A stretch of DNA of 64,000 nt, from contig JAWQRO010000024.1 in the NCBI GenBank assembly GCA_033557835.1, positions 1-64,000 on the forward strand. Reading direction: 5' to 3'. Below the pieces are notes generated by a model. That model was not told the origin of the DNA, ran no database searches, and worked only from the letters and a program-made list of their open reading frames with translations. Shown here piece by piece: positions 12,421 through 26,599 of this stretch. The position numbers were made by a program, and so were the translations under genes. Source of the stretch: Helochares maculicollis (Eukaryota; Arthropoda; Insecta; Coleoptera; Hydrophilidae). The stretch's first letter is position 1, and every line of letters starts with the position of its first letter.

Positions 12421-13659
12421 ATTTATTAGAAGACTAAACTGTAATTACCTTACATTACATAAATTGTATTGCTGAATGTTTTAATGAGAATTATAACGAA
12501 AGCTGTTGTATAGCGCATATGGTAAGCGAACCTGGCTTATCATGCTATCGTGGCGTTTGTTTTTTTGGAAGCAAAATTGGTGAATTCCGTGTGTAAATAG
12601 GATTTATTAGCTTTATCAATACCGATCTGAAAGTGCTTAGAAAGCTTAATTGTCTTATTTCCTATAAAATATCTGTCGTAACTACTGATGATAAGACACA
12701 TTTGAAAGTGGTTAAAAGTTACTATAAAATTATTGCGTTTCCATTAAACTCAAACTTCGCCATAAAATTCAAATCCGAATTTATAGCGATAAGTCGTGCA
12801 GTGAGGAACGTGCATGCTTATTAATACCGGATTTATTGATTATTAATATGTATATTAATTTATACACAATGTAGGCATCCAATTTTGAAACGATGATTTG
12901 TTTTAAGTATTCCTGTATCTAGTAATTATTATTAACGCCCGCTCCCACCATATTAATTAAAGACACAATTAGTTCCTTAGTCAAAATAATATCTAGGCAC
13001 TGGGCTTATAAGTGTCAACTTAAATTTATTTTAGTACATGAATAAGTTTTATTTGACGTTTAAATGCTGAGCCTTTACGCAATATTTTGACTCTCGCATT
13101 AGTTTTGTTTCATTATGTAGAACCGCGCATAAGATTATAAGCGCTGATTTTTATAAAAAAAAACATTTTTGAAATTGAGGTAAAACATATATATTTGCTT
13201 GAATTGCGCTCTTCATAGAAATGTTTTATATAATATTTAACACATTCATTTATTTTGATTCTTTTTATGCTACATTGTACATAAATGTTAGGTAGGTTAA
13301 TTAAACAAAATTGAAATCTCTATTTATTACAGAAATGGGTTTAAAACTTGAACACATTTCAATTAATTTAATAACCAAGGCTTTCAAAATACATAATCTG
13401 CACACTGTACGTATGAGATTATTTAAAAAATATGAATTATTTCGATGAATTTGACATACGCACAGAGAAATTCAATCATAATTGGTATGTGATATAAAAA
13501 TAAAACCATGTGTATTTTTGTAATTTGCTGATTGGACAGTAATGCAATATATTACTTGTAAATTTGCTTGCGTGAAATATAAATTTTTCATGAATATATT
13601 TTCACAATATTAAATTAGTTTTCGAAAATACGTTTTGGAATTGCGTTGTGTAAAAATAT
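12421..13659. other. AT-rich non-coding stretch
   Basis: Contains only a 63-codon chance open frame (12633-12824). Nothing recognised. Confidence 0.5.
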
Positions 13660-13885
13660 TCTGAAGCTCTGGTATTAATCACTGCTGCTCGCAAGTCTTT
13701 CTCTATTTTATAACATATATCTCTTTTCCATCATTAGCTTTTCTAAGCATTCATTCCATGTTCTTGCTGGCTTGAGTCTAGCTTTTCTCTGCATGGCATT
13801 TGCTTATAATACTTTTTTACAACTATATATTCTGTAATTCTAATAAGGTGTGCATACCAACTTAACTGAGCTTGTTTAGTGATCA
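13660..13885 (-). mobile_element. Non-LTR retrotransposon 3' relic
   Basis: On the minus strand, LSWYAHLIRITEYIVVKKYYK is followed, after a frame change, by PARTWNECLEKLMMEKRYML. This reproduces the distal ORF signature of many insect non-LTR elements (L.W.GH..RM......K, then GRP..TW...). Stops and at least one frameshift are present, and the RT core upstream is not recognisable. Clade not assigned. Confidence 0.6.
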
Positions 13886-16800
13886 ATTTAAAAATATTAA
13901 TTTTAAGAAGCTTATTAGCAAGATATATCTTTTGCTACCAATTTTTTTGCCAGCAGTAATTCGAAAAACTAAGCAGTAGAAAGTAAGATACGGTGGAAAC
14001 GAAGGTGATATTATCTATAAATAGAAACTGCTCCTTGAGCTTAAAGAGCTGTTGTAAGACGATCTAATATAAGTTTTTTAGCTTGTATTCATACCGTCTC
14101 TCTGTAAATAGCCAGAATAAGACAAAATAAAAAAAACTGACATTAAAAAGTACTCTCGCAAATAATGAGGAGAAAAAATCTTAATGTAGGTGGTTCAACA
14201 TGCTCTCTCTGCTGTATTTTCTTCATATCATTTTTCTTATTCAAATATAATATAATAAGTTGCTAGGACAAAGGTTTCCTTTCATAACTTTCTACTTGCA
14301 TAATTACAGAAAGCGACAAGTAAATGGATGATTTTTGTCTTTCTTATTCAATAATCTTGATTAAATATGTTCCAGGAGTGTTTTAATATTTAAACGCAGA
14401 AAGTCGCAGAAGTATTATATAACAACTGCTTTCATAAAATTTATTGCCATATTTTCTTTTTTCAAGAGCAAACCGAATCAATTTTTTGACTTCAAATGCT
14501 TCTCACCCTACTTCCGAAAATTAATAAGGGATAAAAATATAGTAAATATCATCACTAATGAATTTTGAGAAAATCTTTTAATGTCGGTATTTTTACTTGT
14601 AAATGTTTTTAAAATATCAGTACTTTCTAAAACCACCCCTTTCGCCTCGTAACTGCTTTTAAAACTAGCTTCGTTGGACGATTAAGCTACATCTATAAAA
14701 TCACTTTTCACCCACTTATTACTTAGATTTTTGAATAATACATATTTTTTCATTAAAACTTTAACCCCACATTAACGCATTTGTCAATTAATGTTTTTAA
14801 AACGGCGAAAGCAATGATTTTAATTTTGAATGTGGGTTACAAAAGTTTATTTCTCATGTATGTAACATTTTTAGATTGTTAGGCCTAGGAGTCATTACAA
14901 AAATAGTCAACCCTAATTTTAACTCCTTTAGAAATGGGATTACTAAAATTCCTTCTTAATTAAATTTACTGTTTGAAGACTACAATCATTTAATTACGCA
15001 TAACTACACAGACAAGCATTAGATATATTATTTCTAAGAGTGTATCGAAAGCTCCGTTAAATCCCATGGCGCAAAGCGTCCAGACGTAGTCAAATGTAGA
15101 GAAACATTTAAAATAGATATACTTGAATTACATAATCTGTCCTTGAAGTCGTAATGTTTACTTTTGATGCCATCTATAGCATTGCTGCACCAAGCGGCTT
15201 TTTAAAACAGTACAGCTTTTATGAAAATTTAGGAATTTACTTTTTGTTAATACCTTGCTATATACGGAAAATGATTTAGAATATACATTTTTCCGATCTC
15301 AGTTCCCTTTAGCAAGAACATAAAGCGGCTAGCTTTGAATAATACCAAATATTGTCCATTTTGAATCAATAAAATTATAAAGGTCACCTATCCTCATTCA
15401 TCAAAAAATCAAATCTTGTGATCCAAACCAACAATTGATTAACAAAAATAGTGTTGCTGAGTAAATTCATACCTTCTTTGCCTCTCCCTCGCTTAAAAAC
15501 CATTATTATGTTTACACGTTACACAAAATATCCATTAAGATGATTAATTAAAGATTGTTCTGAAGTTTGATGTAAAGTTTCTGCTGTTAAACAAGACGTT
15601 AGGACGCTAAATTAAGTGATGAGCAATTAAAAATGTTAATTATAAAGCGTAGGCAAAAAAAGAAGGCTTAGCGATGTTCAAAGCAACGACAATAGGCTTC
15701 GAAAATGAAGATTTTTCAGCTGGAAAGTTTCAAACTCATATAAGACTTCCTTCTTACAAAGTACAAGGTATTGTGTTTCACTGCAAAAGAGATTTATAAT
15801 TTTAATCTCCTCAATTTTGGATACCCAAAAAAACTTATTAGCCAACGAATAGCCTCGATGTTGATGCCGCTCAAAGTAAACATTTACGCTTATTCGTAAT
15901 TACTTGAATCGTGTAAAGTGAAGGTCGGTTAAAGAATGGGGTTTGAATGCCAGGGAGTACAGGTTTAATTTGTCGGCAGTCGGTAAGTAAACAGATGCCA
16001 AAGCAATTCTCTTCTTTCCTTTCGTGCGGATATTAATGCAAATCTTTAGTAATTAACCTAAATACACGAGTCAACAACGTTCAAAACGTGGAAATAAACG
16101 CTTAGATATCAAGATGAAGGTCAATATTATAACATGGCAATTGTATTAAGCTGTGGATTTGATTTTCCTTGATGTTTCTAGAAGCTCCAGGAACAAGGTC
16201 ACAACTCTAGTTGAGTAAATCGTCTTTTCAAATCTGTCGATCCTATAAAGTTTCATTTTAATGCTTTCAAGTGCTATATTAGATTTTAGTATGAGCTTTA
16301 AAGTACTGAGGATGGAATACTGGCTGCGGATAGAATATAGACTAGGGTTGCGATGTAGGAACGCAAAGGCAGGGTATAAATATTTCAAAGTGAAGGGGCC
16401 TTGAAATTTGCAGTTGCTGCAATGCGCTCCTCAGATTTATCCGATTTCATAATAACTGCGCATTCTTCTCGTTTTTATATTTAGATATCGTTTGAGGATT
16501 TTTTCTTGAAAAAAAAAACGTTGATGTCACCAGACAATATTAACAGTAGCTTGTAGGATTCCAGTAAAAGCAGGACTCCGCTCGACATCCTTACAATGAA
16601 TGAATGTTGATTTTGTTTTATTTATTTAGTAATGCTATCATGAAAATGAACATTATTTCTAAACTGTCTTTTTTATGTAGCGTCAATGTAAAAGATGAAT
16701 ACTTGCTTTTGCTTTGTAAAGTAATGATATTGTAATTAAAACACAAAAAGATAAACACCGACAACGTTAATAAGGACCCAGTGCAATGTTACGTCTATAA

Positions 16801-18774
16801 TTACTGACTTTATGTCAAAGGACTAGACAAATAAAGGCGGGGGAATCGAACTTGCAGCAACTATGTACACTTCTCCGCCCTTTCCTTGCAGTGTTAGGTT
16901 ACTTTTTATTGCAAACAACCGTGTGTAACCTGCTTTTGCCTTGATAGGCTGTACACGGTGATTCGCTCTATTATAAGGAGAAATCAACTTTAATTAAAAG
17001 AACATTTCTTCCAAACGCATTCGAGAATGCTATAAAGGAACGGAATGGTACACTTCTAAAGTTTAATATATACACATCTCAAACATTTTTATATAAACAG
17101 TTGAAATAACATTGCCTTTAAAAACAGTCCTGACTGCTAAAATTAGAAGCCGCTATAACTTATCAATCGTTTCAGTGACAACGAAATAGTTAAGGTAAAG
17201 TTTAATGACACATTGAGTACATTGTCAACCTCACAGTTCCATGTCTCTGTTTACAACATTCAGTTGGTTTTGATGAATGTGAGCTCACAGAAAATTGATA
17301 CATGAAACATGTTTATTTCTCAGAAATTGTTTTGTGAAAATAGCTGAAAGCTAGAGGGCACTATCTTGATATAATAAGAGGGTCGAGTAGTGAAGTAGTT
17401 CCAACATATCAACACCTTTTTTGAACTAATGGATGATTTTGGGAAAAATCTGGTCCGTTGATTTTAAAAAAGCTATTGACTGATACACTTGTTGCTGTGT
17501 AAGTCTCATTTCTCATCGCAACAATCTTTCTATATTTATCTCCAAAACTTAATGTTAAACTACTGCGGACTGTTTAGGGACGTTCGCTAATTCGTGAAGA
17601 TATTTTTCTATCATTGCCAAATTAGAGTAAAAAATATTTTTACCATTTGCAAGATGCTAAGCTTATGATACGTTTTAGCAGTAATTTTAAAGTTTTACTT
17701 TCCAATTCAATGTCATCAACTTCAATCACTTATTAATTTTCAACGCGTCTTACAATATACAAGCAAGTTTTTTGAGAAGAGCCGATTGAATATGATACAG
17801 CGTTCAATGAATGATATTTTCTTGGCTGATTTTATGCATTTCTTAAACTATGATTTTACTCTAAATTAGACTGGACAAACATTTTTCAGAATAACTATTA
17901 TATTACATCGCTACAAAATATAGGGACAGCTATTTATATTTTTCTGCAGGCCTATCAAATAAAAAATAAAAGCATCTATATAAAAACTACTAGAGACTAC
18001 CGCCACGTTTGGGTGACCATTCACAATATAATCTAAACAATAATTCTAACATTAAGTCACTTGTATTCGAGCGTGATAAATGCAATGAAATAATATTCTC
18101 ATTTTAACAGAAATGAAATTAAGCAGTACTTAAATTCCAAAAGACAGTATTTCTATACGAAATACGTATGTAACCAATCACTACTCCTATTTATCTGCAA
18201 GATGGGTTGCATCTTCGTACGGTAGGAAGTGGCTACAAATCAAAACACATCTCCCGGAATATGCAATCATCTTTTACGGACCAGCAACTGCCAAAGAGAG
18301 CAATGTTAGGGCTTAAAAATTGACCTCAAAACGTAAAGTAACAGTTAACTAAACAACGGCTCAAAAATGTAAAACTTGACGAGACTGTTGTGCTACTATT
18401 CGATTAATAAAATATTTCTAATGAATTTATTATTGTTAAGCTTAAAGCAAAATGCTCTAGCATTAAACAAATGTCTGGAAGGGGTAATTTAAACAAACTC
18501 ATGAAGAGGGAGACGATCAAAGTTGGAAAGCAAATTGTGAAGATTTTGTATCAGTCTGAAACTTTGCAGGGCATGGTTAGGGAGAAGATGCGCAGGAATA
18601 TTACTGCTTTAAACTTCTTTGATATTTAGTAAAAAGGTAAATATGACTTTTAATCAACCACACAAGGCATAAATACGATCTGGAGTTTGTTACAAGAAGT
18701 AGACTTGCAACAGTTCAAATTTAAAAAGAATCCAATCCCACGTCAGATAAAGGCGCTGATGAGATAGAAGACTT
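13886..18774. other. AT-rich non-coding stretch
   Basis: About 4.9 kb without a supportable gene. The 80-codon minus-strand frame at 16146-16388 shows no family features. No terminal repeats were noticed. Confidence 0.5.
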
Positions 18775-19917
18775 CTATTAGGTAGTCCAATTTTGTGGTT
18801 CGATAAAAAAAAGTATTAAAATACACTTCATTGTTCGCTATAGTTTCCCTGGACGTCAACTTGTTCCAACGAAATTTCAATTTATGAATTCCATAAGAAT
18901 CTGTAAGGGCTGCAAAATTCACATCTGTTATGACCTCATCACTTGATAAAAAACGCTTTCCACGCTTGAATTTTAAATCTGCAAACAGATGAAAGTCGCT
19001 GGATGCTTCAACAATTCGAACTTTAATTTATAGATTTAGCTATTGTGCAAAAGCCCTTGTGACTTATGAAAACTTTTTTTTTCTTCAACAAACCAATTGA
19101 TTTTTCACGAATATTTTCTTTCAGCTGATCTGAAAGATCACAATAATATCCAGAATTTATTGTTTTACCAGCTTGCAAATAATCCGCAAACAAACTTCCT
19201 TTCACATCCCAAAAACTGATGCTACTATCTTTTTAGCCGATTTCTGGACACGAACTAGTTTTGGACTCTAAGAACTAGGTTCACACTCTTTAGCTTCTTG
19301 TTTTGTTTTATAATCAGGGTGATAGATCCAAGTCGCATACATAGTGATGAGTCGACGCACAAAATACACTTTATCCTTTCTAAAACACTATAAGTGTTGC
19401 TGAGAAAGTCAGCTTTCGAATGTATTTTTGTTCCGTTGATACTTCAGTCAGTTGCTTACACCCATTGAGGTTTCTACCACATCTTCTTCATCCCCTCGAC
19501 AATTTTCCAATACGATATCCTATATTTTTTCTTCGATTTCTGGGGTTGATGCTGGTTTTGGATGTCCATGATGTGGATCGCCTTCAAAGATTGTACGGCC
19601 ACGTTTAAAATCGGCAGCTAATTGCACTTATTGAAGGCGAAGAGTCCTTACACACTTTCAACATTCGATCGTAAATTTTCTTTGCTTTTACATCTTCTAA
19701 AAATAAAAATTCAATCACCGCACGATACTTGACTTTTCCAATGTAAAAAATGTGACACGTCAATGCTAAATGGCTTGTAAGCAAAAAATTTATTTACAGA
19801 TTAAAATAAAATATCGCATATGTTTATAAGAAGAGTGTATCAACATACCAAGAAAAAATTAAGCTAGTAGCAACGAGATTTCTTATTGACTCGAAATCTT
19901 TATGAACAACCTTGTAT
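18775..19917 (-). mobile_element. Degraded mariner-family transposon
   Basis: Reading the minus strand from about 19745 down: KVKYRAVIEFLFLEDVKAKK, YDRMLKVCKDSSPSISAI, FKRGRTIFEGDPHHGHPKP, then FWDVKGSLFADYLQAGKTIN (within 19023-19205) and SDFHLFADLKFKRGKRFLSS. These correspond in order to the mariner HTH, GRP linker, the catalytic-domain FWD.KGI.F.DYL block and the C-terminal SD..LF segment. Several frameshifts and stops occur. The stretch that should hold the second catalytic Asp (HDN) is missing or scrambled. The right end, read inward on the minus strand, is ACAAGGTTGTTCATAAAG next to TA. The left-end partner near 18775 is only a weak match, so the outer limits are approximate. Confidence 0.78.
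18925..19755 (-). pseudogene. Mariner transposase pseudogene
   Basis: Reconstructs in pieces from three frames. N-terminal HTH pieces lie near 19560-19750, the catalytic-domain block near 19030-19205 and the C-terminal SDFHLF block near 18930-18990. The intact HDN aspartate box cannot be found, so it cannot be an active transposase. Confidence 0.72.
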
Positions 19918-20138
19918 ATCGATTACTAGAGAAAGTGTACTAAATTATTAATAACAAAGATGCAACTTTTGCTTTAAGTGACCTTAATGTGACAATCGGC
20001 GAGAGAAATATGGACCAAGAAGTAGATAGTTACAGCTTGGTGTGCTGAAACTAAACAAGAGCTGTATAAATTAATCAAAAGACAACTATGATAAACTTAA
20101 AATCGCCGTTCAGTTTATCTCATCTCGAAATTCATATA

Positions 20139-21402
20139 TTGGGTTGGCAACTAAGTAATTGCGGATTGTTTTTAGAAAATCAAAGACAATTTTTTCATGG
20201 AACTAAATAACTTTATTCTGTAATATATTGCTTATTTTGATCAATGACCTTTTGCCATCTTTCAGGCAGCATTATAATCCCACGTTCATAAAACTTTTTT
20301 TTTTATTAGCAAAAAAATGGATCAGGTACGATTTGACACCATCATCATTATTGAATTTTTACCTTTCAAGGAGTTTTGTAAAGATCGAAACACAAAGTAA
20401 TCAGATGGAGCAAGGTCAGGACTATATGGTGGATATGACAAAACATCCCAACCAAGCTCCAATAATTTTTGCCGTGTAACCAAAGATGTGTGTGGCCTTG
20501 CATTGTCATGATGAAATACAACACTTTTTCTATTTGTCAATTCGGACCGCTTTTCTTCAACTGCATTGTTTAATTTCGTGAGTTGTTCAATGTACACATC
20601 AGAATTGATCGTTAGGTTGGGTGTTAAGAGTTCAAAATAGAAATTTCGTTTCTAATCCCACCAAACGGATAACAAAACCTTCTTTTGATGAATATCAGCT
20701 TTTGATGTTTGAGTTGGTTCACCTGGCCTGCTCCACGATCTTTTCCTCTTGATATTGTTGTAAACAACCCATTTTTCATCGCCAGTTATCAGTCGTTTTA
20801 AAATGGATCATTTTCATTACGTTTCTTTAACAAATCGCAGCTGTTAATGCAATGCGTTAAATGCGTTTTTTTCAGTCCGTGAGAAACACATGTATCGAGT
20901 TTTTGAACATAGACAAGTTGTTTTAAGTGATTTTCAATGCATGTATATGATACATGAAGCTATTCTGCAATCTCACGTGTTGTGTGTGACGATCCGAATC
21001 GATTATTGCTTTGATTATGACTTAAGCGACTTCAACTGGACGACCAGAGCGTTTTTCATCTTTGAGTGAAAAATTACTAGAACGAAATTTGGCAAACCAA
21101 TATTGGCACTGCCGTTCTTTTAAGGCTTTGTCACCACAAACAGCACATAACTTTTTATGAAGTTGCGATGCGTTTTTCTCTTTGCGGAAATTAAAAAGCA
21201 AAATATGACGAAAATGTTCCTTTTGATTTTCTATTTTTCAACGAAGGCCAATCAAAAAACGTTTTTTACTGATTCACAGCTAAATTGCCAACTATCAAAT
21301 AACAAATAATAAAATAGTACATTTGTACTACGTCTGCAAGCCTAAAAATTCAACTGAAGCCATCTATGAGTGAAATCCGCAATTACTTACTTGCCAACCC
21401 AA
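20139..21402 (-). mobile_element. Near full-length mariner element with intact terminal repeats (cecropia/Ammar1-like)
   Basis: The termini are 28-bp inverted repeats starting TTGGGTTGGCAACTAAGTAA (left, 20139) and TTGGGTTGGCAAGTAAGTAA (right, read from 21402 inward), with one difference over the 28 bases. TA target-site duplications are at 20137-20138 and 21403-21404. The 1264-bp length is normal for mariner. The terminal sequence and encoded protein resemble the cecropia-subfamily elements known from honeybee and other insects. Transposase reads on the minus strand and is inactivated. Confidence 0.93.
20280..21236 (-). pseudogene. Mariner transposase pseudogene (cecropia-like)
   Basis: Reading the minus strand, the family start ATG before ENQKEHFRHILLFNFRKEKN is mutated to ATA. 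DEKRSGRPVEVA then runs into a stop. Later blocks appear in other frames: ITGDEKWVVYNNIKRKRSW, HHDNARPHTSLVTRQKLLEL and PPYSPDLAPSDYFVFRSLQN (the longest open piece is 20322-20597). All three catalytic Asp positions (GDE, HDN, PSD) remain visible, with 34 residues between the second and third as in the mariner DD34D class. Multiple stops and small indels make it non-functional. Confidence 0.9.
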
Positions 21403-21404
21403 TA

Positions 21405-24400
21405 AATTCTTATTGAAGTTTAGAATTCGCAAAAGATATCTACTCATTAATTTCAAAGCTGAAAAGTGAATAAGTTGGATAAGTGAGTTTTATATAAACT
21501 GCGCAAAAATCTGAGCGATTGAAAAATAGATATGATAATTGCAAACATTCAGCACAGTGGTTGTATAGGGCTGATCAGTTCATGAAACCTAGCTCGTCGA
21601 TCGCAACAGGAAAGATAAGATCATGCGCTGGAAATTATTTTTGCAAAATTACCTAAGGGTGGGATTGAAATAATCTTTGAATCCACTGCCTATCACTTCT
21701 TCCGAAATTTATACATCATTTTAATTTCGAGATTGTCGCAAAATTGGCGTTCTTATCCTTATTGACTCTCGTCTACCATGGTTTTACTGTATACCACCAT
21801 CTTAAAAAACCTGCTCTTTAGATAGCTATAGTTTTATTGCTAGTTTACATTTCAAAGATTAAATTTTTGTCGTCAGTTTAGCGAGGTTATTATCATTTTA
21901 TTTATTTTCTTTGCTGATCTTGACTATTTTATTCTATCATTTGTAATTAGAGAATGTTTTATTCTAAGTTTTTTAGTAGGGCTAAACTCTTCATTTTTCC
22001 TCTTGTTATTTTTCAAAGTACATTTAAATTTATACATGTGTTTTAATGGAAGGATTGAGTGAAAATAATCCATTTTTCGCAAAATTTGCAACCAAATATG
22101 TCACCTTGTTTTTTTATTTTGACAGTCGACATCCGTATTGCCCAAATAAAAATATGATAGAAGGTAGTATGACATAACACCGTATTTAAAAAGAGGAAAT
22201 ATTTTCGATTTAAAAAGTTTTCGCTTCAATTAACTAAAAGAACTTGTAATTAATAGAACCCCGGCGATACGAGGCCATTAAAAATTTTAAGCGCTGATGT
22301 CGGTCTCTGTAATTAACGACAAACTTTATGGTATCATTAAAATGACATAAGAACTATACCGAAATTATCTCGGAACTACAGTTTAATTCTATAAACATTA
22401 GTTTGATAGAAAAATATTTAAAGGTAACACGATAAAAACCGTTTAACCTGCTCATTTAGGCTTTGAAAATGCTACCATATTATCTGCAAGAGTTAATTGA
22501 ATTCCATAAAATACTACCAATTTTGTTGATTTGGTTATAAAGTTACTGTTTGGATCATAAAACTGTTATCAAAAATAATAGCTTTTTAGTGTGAGTCTGT
22601 AGTTACTTCTGGAGTATGTATTATAAATATTTTATGCATAAATAAATGACTAGAGATATATTGCGTACCAAGAAACTTCAATAAACATGGGAGTGTAAAC
22701 TAGTATAAATAAGCATCCACTTTATTTCAAATTAGCATAGATACATACAATCTACTTTTAAACATAAATGAAAGTAATATTCCTATATTCATGATATTTG
22801 CAATTGATTATTTTCCACTGTTTCAAAACAAAATATATATTTACAAATCATGCAATTGGAATACAACATTTTAATTTGCAAAGAAATACTATGCTCGTTA
22901 AAAATAACAAGCTCTACGTATCTGGGCGTTTCTATGAAATACAGTTCTGCAACGCAAAAAGTCAGATGGCAAAAACACGTTGAGCGGAGAAGGAAGGAAT
23001 TCGTTCTGAAAAGTGTCACCTTTACCATTCCGACGCTAGAACTCAAAGCGTTGGCGTTGAGTTTTGCTTGTAATATCTCTAATAAAGATAAATACGAGCC
23101 CTTCCATTAGTAAAATTGATGGAAACATTTCCTTGTACCAGGTTTCCACCTTTTATTGTGCTTTTCGGATGAATATTAGTTGACTTGTATTTATCCGAGT
23201 TTTCCTCACACTACATTTTTTTTTATAACGACCAGTGTTATGATTGGTGTTTCGCTGCTGATTTTGTTTCACCATTTCTAATTTGTTTTATTCCTTAAAT
23301 CAAATTGTTATCTTATGCACAACATATATAACCAGTAATAACGTATTGGTAAGGTAGTACATACAAATAAATACGGCATAAATATTATGATTAAATTCGA
23401 TATTAGAGTCAAAGAGCTAGAAGGAGAGTAAGAAAGAGAGAGAGAGCTTATGTAACAATCCCAAATAAACGAATCAATTGGAATTGGTTCGTTTCCTGTT
23501 TACTTTGGTCTTCTCTCTTTCCTTAATGGAGCGATTACAAGTTCCCTTTAGCTACTTGCGGTAGAGCTAGAGGATTAAGTGACCAAATTAACACTTTGTT
23601 TACAAAATTTATTACTATACGACTTCCCTGTTACTAAGTATTGGATTATCAGAATAGTTCCTGTGGTTTTACTACTTAATAAGCTTATTTATCAATTACA
23701 TTCTTTATACAAAACTAATGATTTACTTAAAATAAGAAAGCGCATGAACTCTTTTGCCTCCAATCCATAATATTTACATTTTAAACTTTTCTCATTGTAA
23801 TATCGTTACTTCCTGCTCATCTCGCCAACCGAATCGATTCAGGTTTTAAAATTTCAACTCCAATCTGCGGTTCACCTCATAAAATACCGCCATTTCGAAG
23901 TTTTCAAAATGTATTCCTTCTATGAGCAAATATATTTCTACGATGCATTATAGTAAACCAAAATGAATTATTTGCAAAACCTCAACCCCATCAACGTCGC
24001 AAGTACATAGTACAGCAAAAGCACCATCATTAAAATTGAAAGCCAGAACGACAACGCGATGTTATTTTTATCCATAAAGAGTACAAGCAGCCAAGCAATC
24101 CAAACTACAATATCTGTGTTTGTTTTACACTAGAAAACACTTTAGGACAAACAGGCGTTACAATTTGTTGCTCTCTACTCTGTTTCAATATCTGCCCTGT
24201 TACTGGTCTCGCGTTTTTGCACTCTTGCACAACACTATCCGAATCGAACTAGTTTCCTATTGAGTATTGATTTCCTGTTTATCCACTGTGGTTCGTATCT
24301 CTCGAATCATACCAGTGATTATGGGCATTCAGACGGAAAACTGTTCGAGCGATGCATTTCCAGCATTTAAAACATAAAAATTTAGACATGCCTGTTATTT

Positions 24401-25059
24401 TTTTAAATAAACTGCATGGAAGCGAGTTAAATCAAAAATGTTCAAACCAAATGTTGTTTAAAAACCAAATATTTAATTTTGCATGCACATACAAAGATAG
24501 CATACATTTGAAAGTTCCATTAGCCCATACACAGAACTATAAAAATTATATTTCAGTTTACGAGTATAATTTGAAAATTGAGTTGATCCGTAATATTTTA
24601 AAATGGAAGCATTTTAATTGCAACCGCCAAAAATGTGAATCGCAAACATTCTGATACGTTTATAATATAAAATTTATAGAAGCTATATGTTATTTTTGGT
24701 TTTAGAAGGAACAAAGTTGTGTGTTTAATGATGGAAATTAGAAGCATGTGTAAGTATTAATTAAATCATACATATTTCACGCTCCAGAACTAATCAAATA
24801 TGCTAAACATTTTAATGTTATAACCAAACACTTTTCTTTGATAATTTTTACAATTTACAATTTTACAAATGAAGTTAGATTCGTAGCAAGAAATACAAAT
24901 CCCAAATCAATATGGAGCACGTTGAACCTGAAAGGGCCCAAAATTTGAAAAATAAATACCCTCCACTAGTGTGGGTTATCGCAGATAGTCTTCAATCGAT
25001 CAGATTCATATTTTGTAATATTGGTGAATATAGCATAGAAAGCATGTGTACGTAAAATA
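21405..25059. other. AT-rich non-coding stretch
   Basis: Contains a GA microsatellite at about 23434-23446 and chance open frames. Frames at 22798-23110 include YLGVSMKYSS followed by RWQKHVERRR, faintly like a retroelement segment but not enough to call. The 100-codon frame at 24352-24654 has no recognisable domain. Confidence 0.45.
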
Positions 25060-25480
25060 CATTCAGAAAGGATTGATCCAGGATCTGCATTGCTTTATTT
25101 GCACGAATATTATATTAAAAATAAAACATTAAAAACTGCAACATTTGCTGATAATGCTTCCATTTTAGCAGTAGGCAACGAAAATATTGTTATACTTAAA
25201 GATATGCTTAAGTAAGCCATAAAGCATCTATTTTGCGCTAAACTCTATCTGGAAGCATGTAAAAATATGTACAAAATCAAAGACATGCTAAGCTGGGTTC
25301 CCATTGCTGACATATTTTAGAAGAAGTAGGTTGGCATAAGTTTTATGCGAAACTAGATATATCGGAGGAAGCGTACGTAAAATTTGGGAGAAGAAAGCAG
25401 TATTTTCTATTTTATTGGCGCTATAAATGGCAATATAAAATAAACAACATCAATTTAAAACGCCGCTTTAAAACTCATTC
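25060..25480 (+). mobile_element. Jockey-like retrotransposon relic (FADD-box region)
   Basis: A plus-strand frame reads GSALLYLHEYYIKN and then TATFADNASILAVGNENIVI. This corresponds to the RT palm motif PQGS.L.P.L....., then TATFADD.AIL. The second Asp of the catalytic FADD box is Asn here. Downstream pieces (KYLG-like region, RRKQYFLFYWRYKWQYKI) fit the thumb region only loosely. Stops are frequent. A dead fragment, in the opposite orientation to the relic at 26.6-27.5 kb. Confidence 0.6.
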
Positions 25481-26599
25481 TCTTAATATATATCGATGTA
25501 GACTTTGTAAAGCAAAATTGTAAATCTCTTTTGTAAGAGATACGCTAAATTGCCGCGCTCTGGTAATTCAGATTGTAAACGAAATCCACCCTCAATTTCA
25601 GTAAAAAGACGCAAAGACCTAGCCTGACACTTCACAATAAATTCCCAGCAGACCCTTGCTGAACTACTAGGCACGATAGTAATAATAAGAATGTTAACTT
25701 GATGTAAAATGCTAATACAGATTCCTGGTCTAGACTCTGTAGAGATAAAGTCGCTTCAAGGTGGATACTTTATTTCTAGTTGATGGAAATAGCGAGAACT
25801 ATTTCGTCTATGTTTATGGAATGACGCCAGCAGCGTCGCACCGTTCGTGTAACTCTTTTACTTCAATCTATCCTAAAACATAAAATGAGGATAAAACCCA
25901 AGATTGAGGTTTATCAGAAAATTGTATGTTGGATCCTAGTCTTATTTAAATATGGACAAGTATAAGTTATTCATAATACAGAACTAAAAGGTCTCTCTCT
26001 CTCTCTAGATAAGCAAAATATCCTGGTAGATATATCGATAAATTTACTTTGGCATCCCCTGAAATACACTCCCGCATACTAAACAGGACTTAATTTATGT
26101 ACAGGCTTCCAGTTATTTATTGTGTTCAACACAAATGTTCACAGCTTTCCAGGTAGCACGTTCTGGTTAGCCTGTGCCTACCATTCGCACTCTCTTTTTC
26201 TCCTCGTGTTATGAGTTGGTATTCACATAAATAGGGAAGAGAAAAATTAACAACCAATTCTCTGCACATCATTTAATTAAACGCAATTTAAACTTTACTA
26301 ATCTAGATAAGGTAATCATTTGTTTTGAATATTCAGCAAACATTAATTTTACCATGTTTGATGAACTCCTTCCTAAGCGTTCTCTTTTCTTTTTGATTTT
26401 GAAATGATATACACATGGTGTTCTGATTCAATTCTTAATCAATTTTATTCTAGCTTTGTTTTGGGAGATATTATTATACGGCTGGTTGTTCTGCTGAGTT
26501 TAAAACTCTTTGTTTTATTACTCCTCAATATTCTTTTATCCAGGCTAGAGTAACACTACTCTATAGGTAATATACATAAAATCTTGGTGTGTTATCTTC
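25481..26599. other. Non-coding stretch
   Basis: Contains a short (CT)n run at about 25992-26006. No gene recognised. The open frame at 25483-25674 (minus) has no family features. Confidence 0.5.

Noticed and set aside
22798..23110. Overlapping frames with YLGVSMKYSS and RWQKHVERRR, tested as RT thumb region
   Set aside because: Too short and no upstream RT boxes in the neighbourhood.
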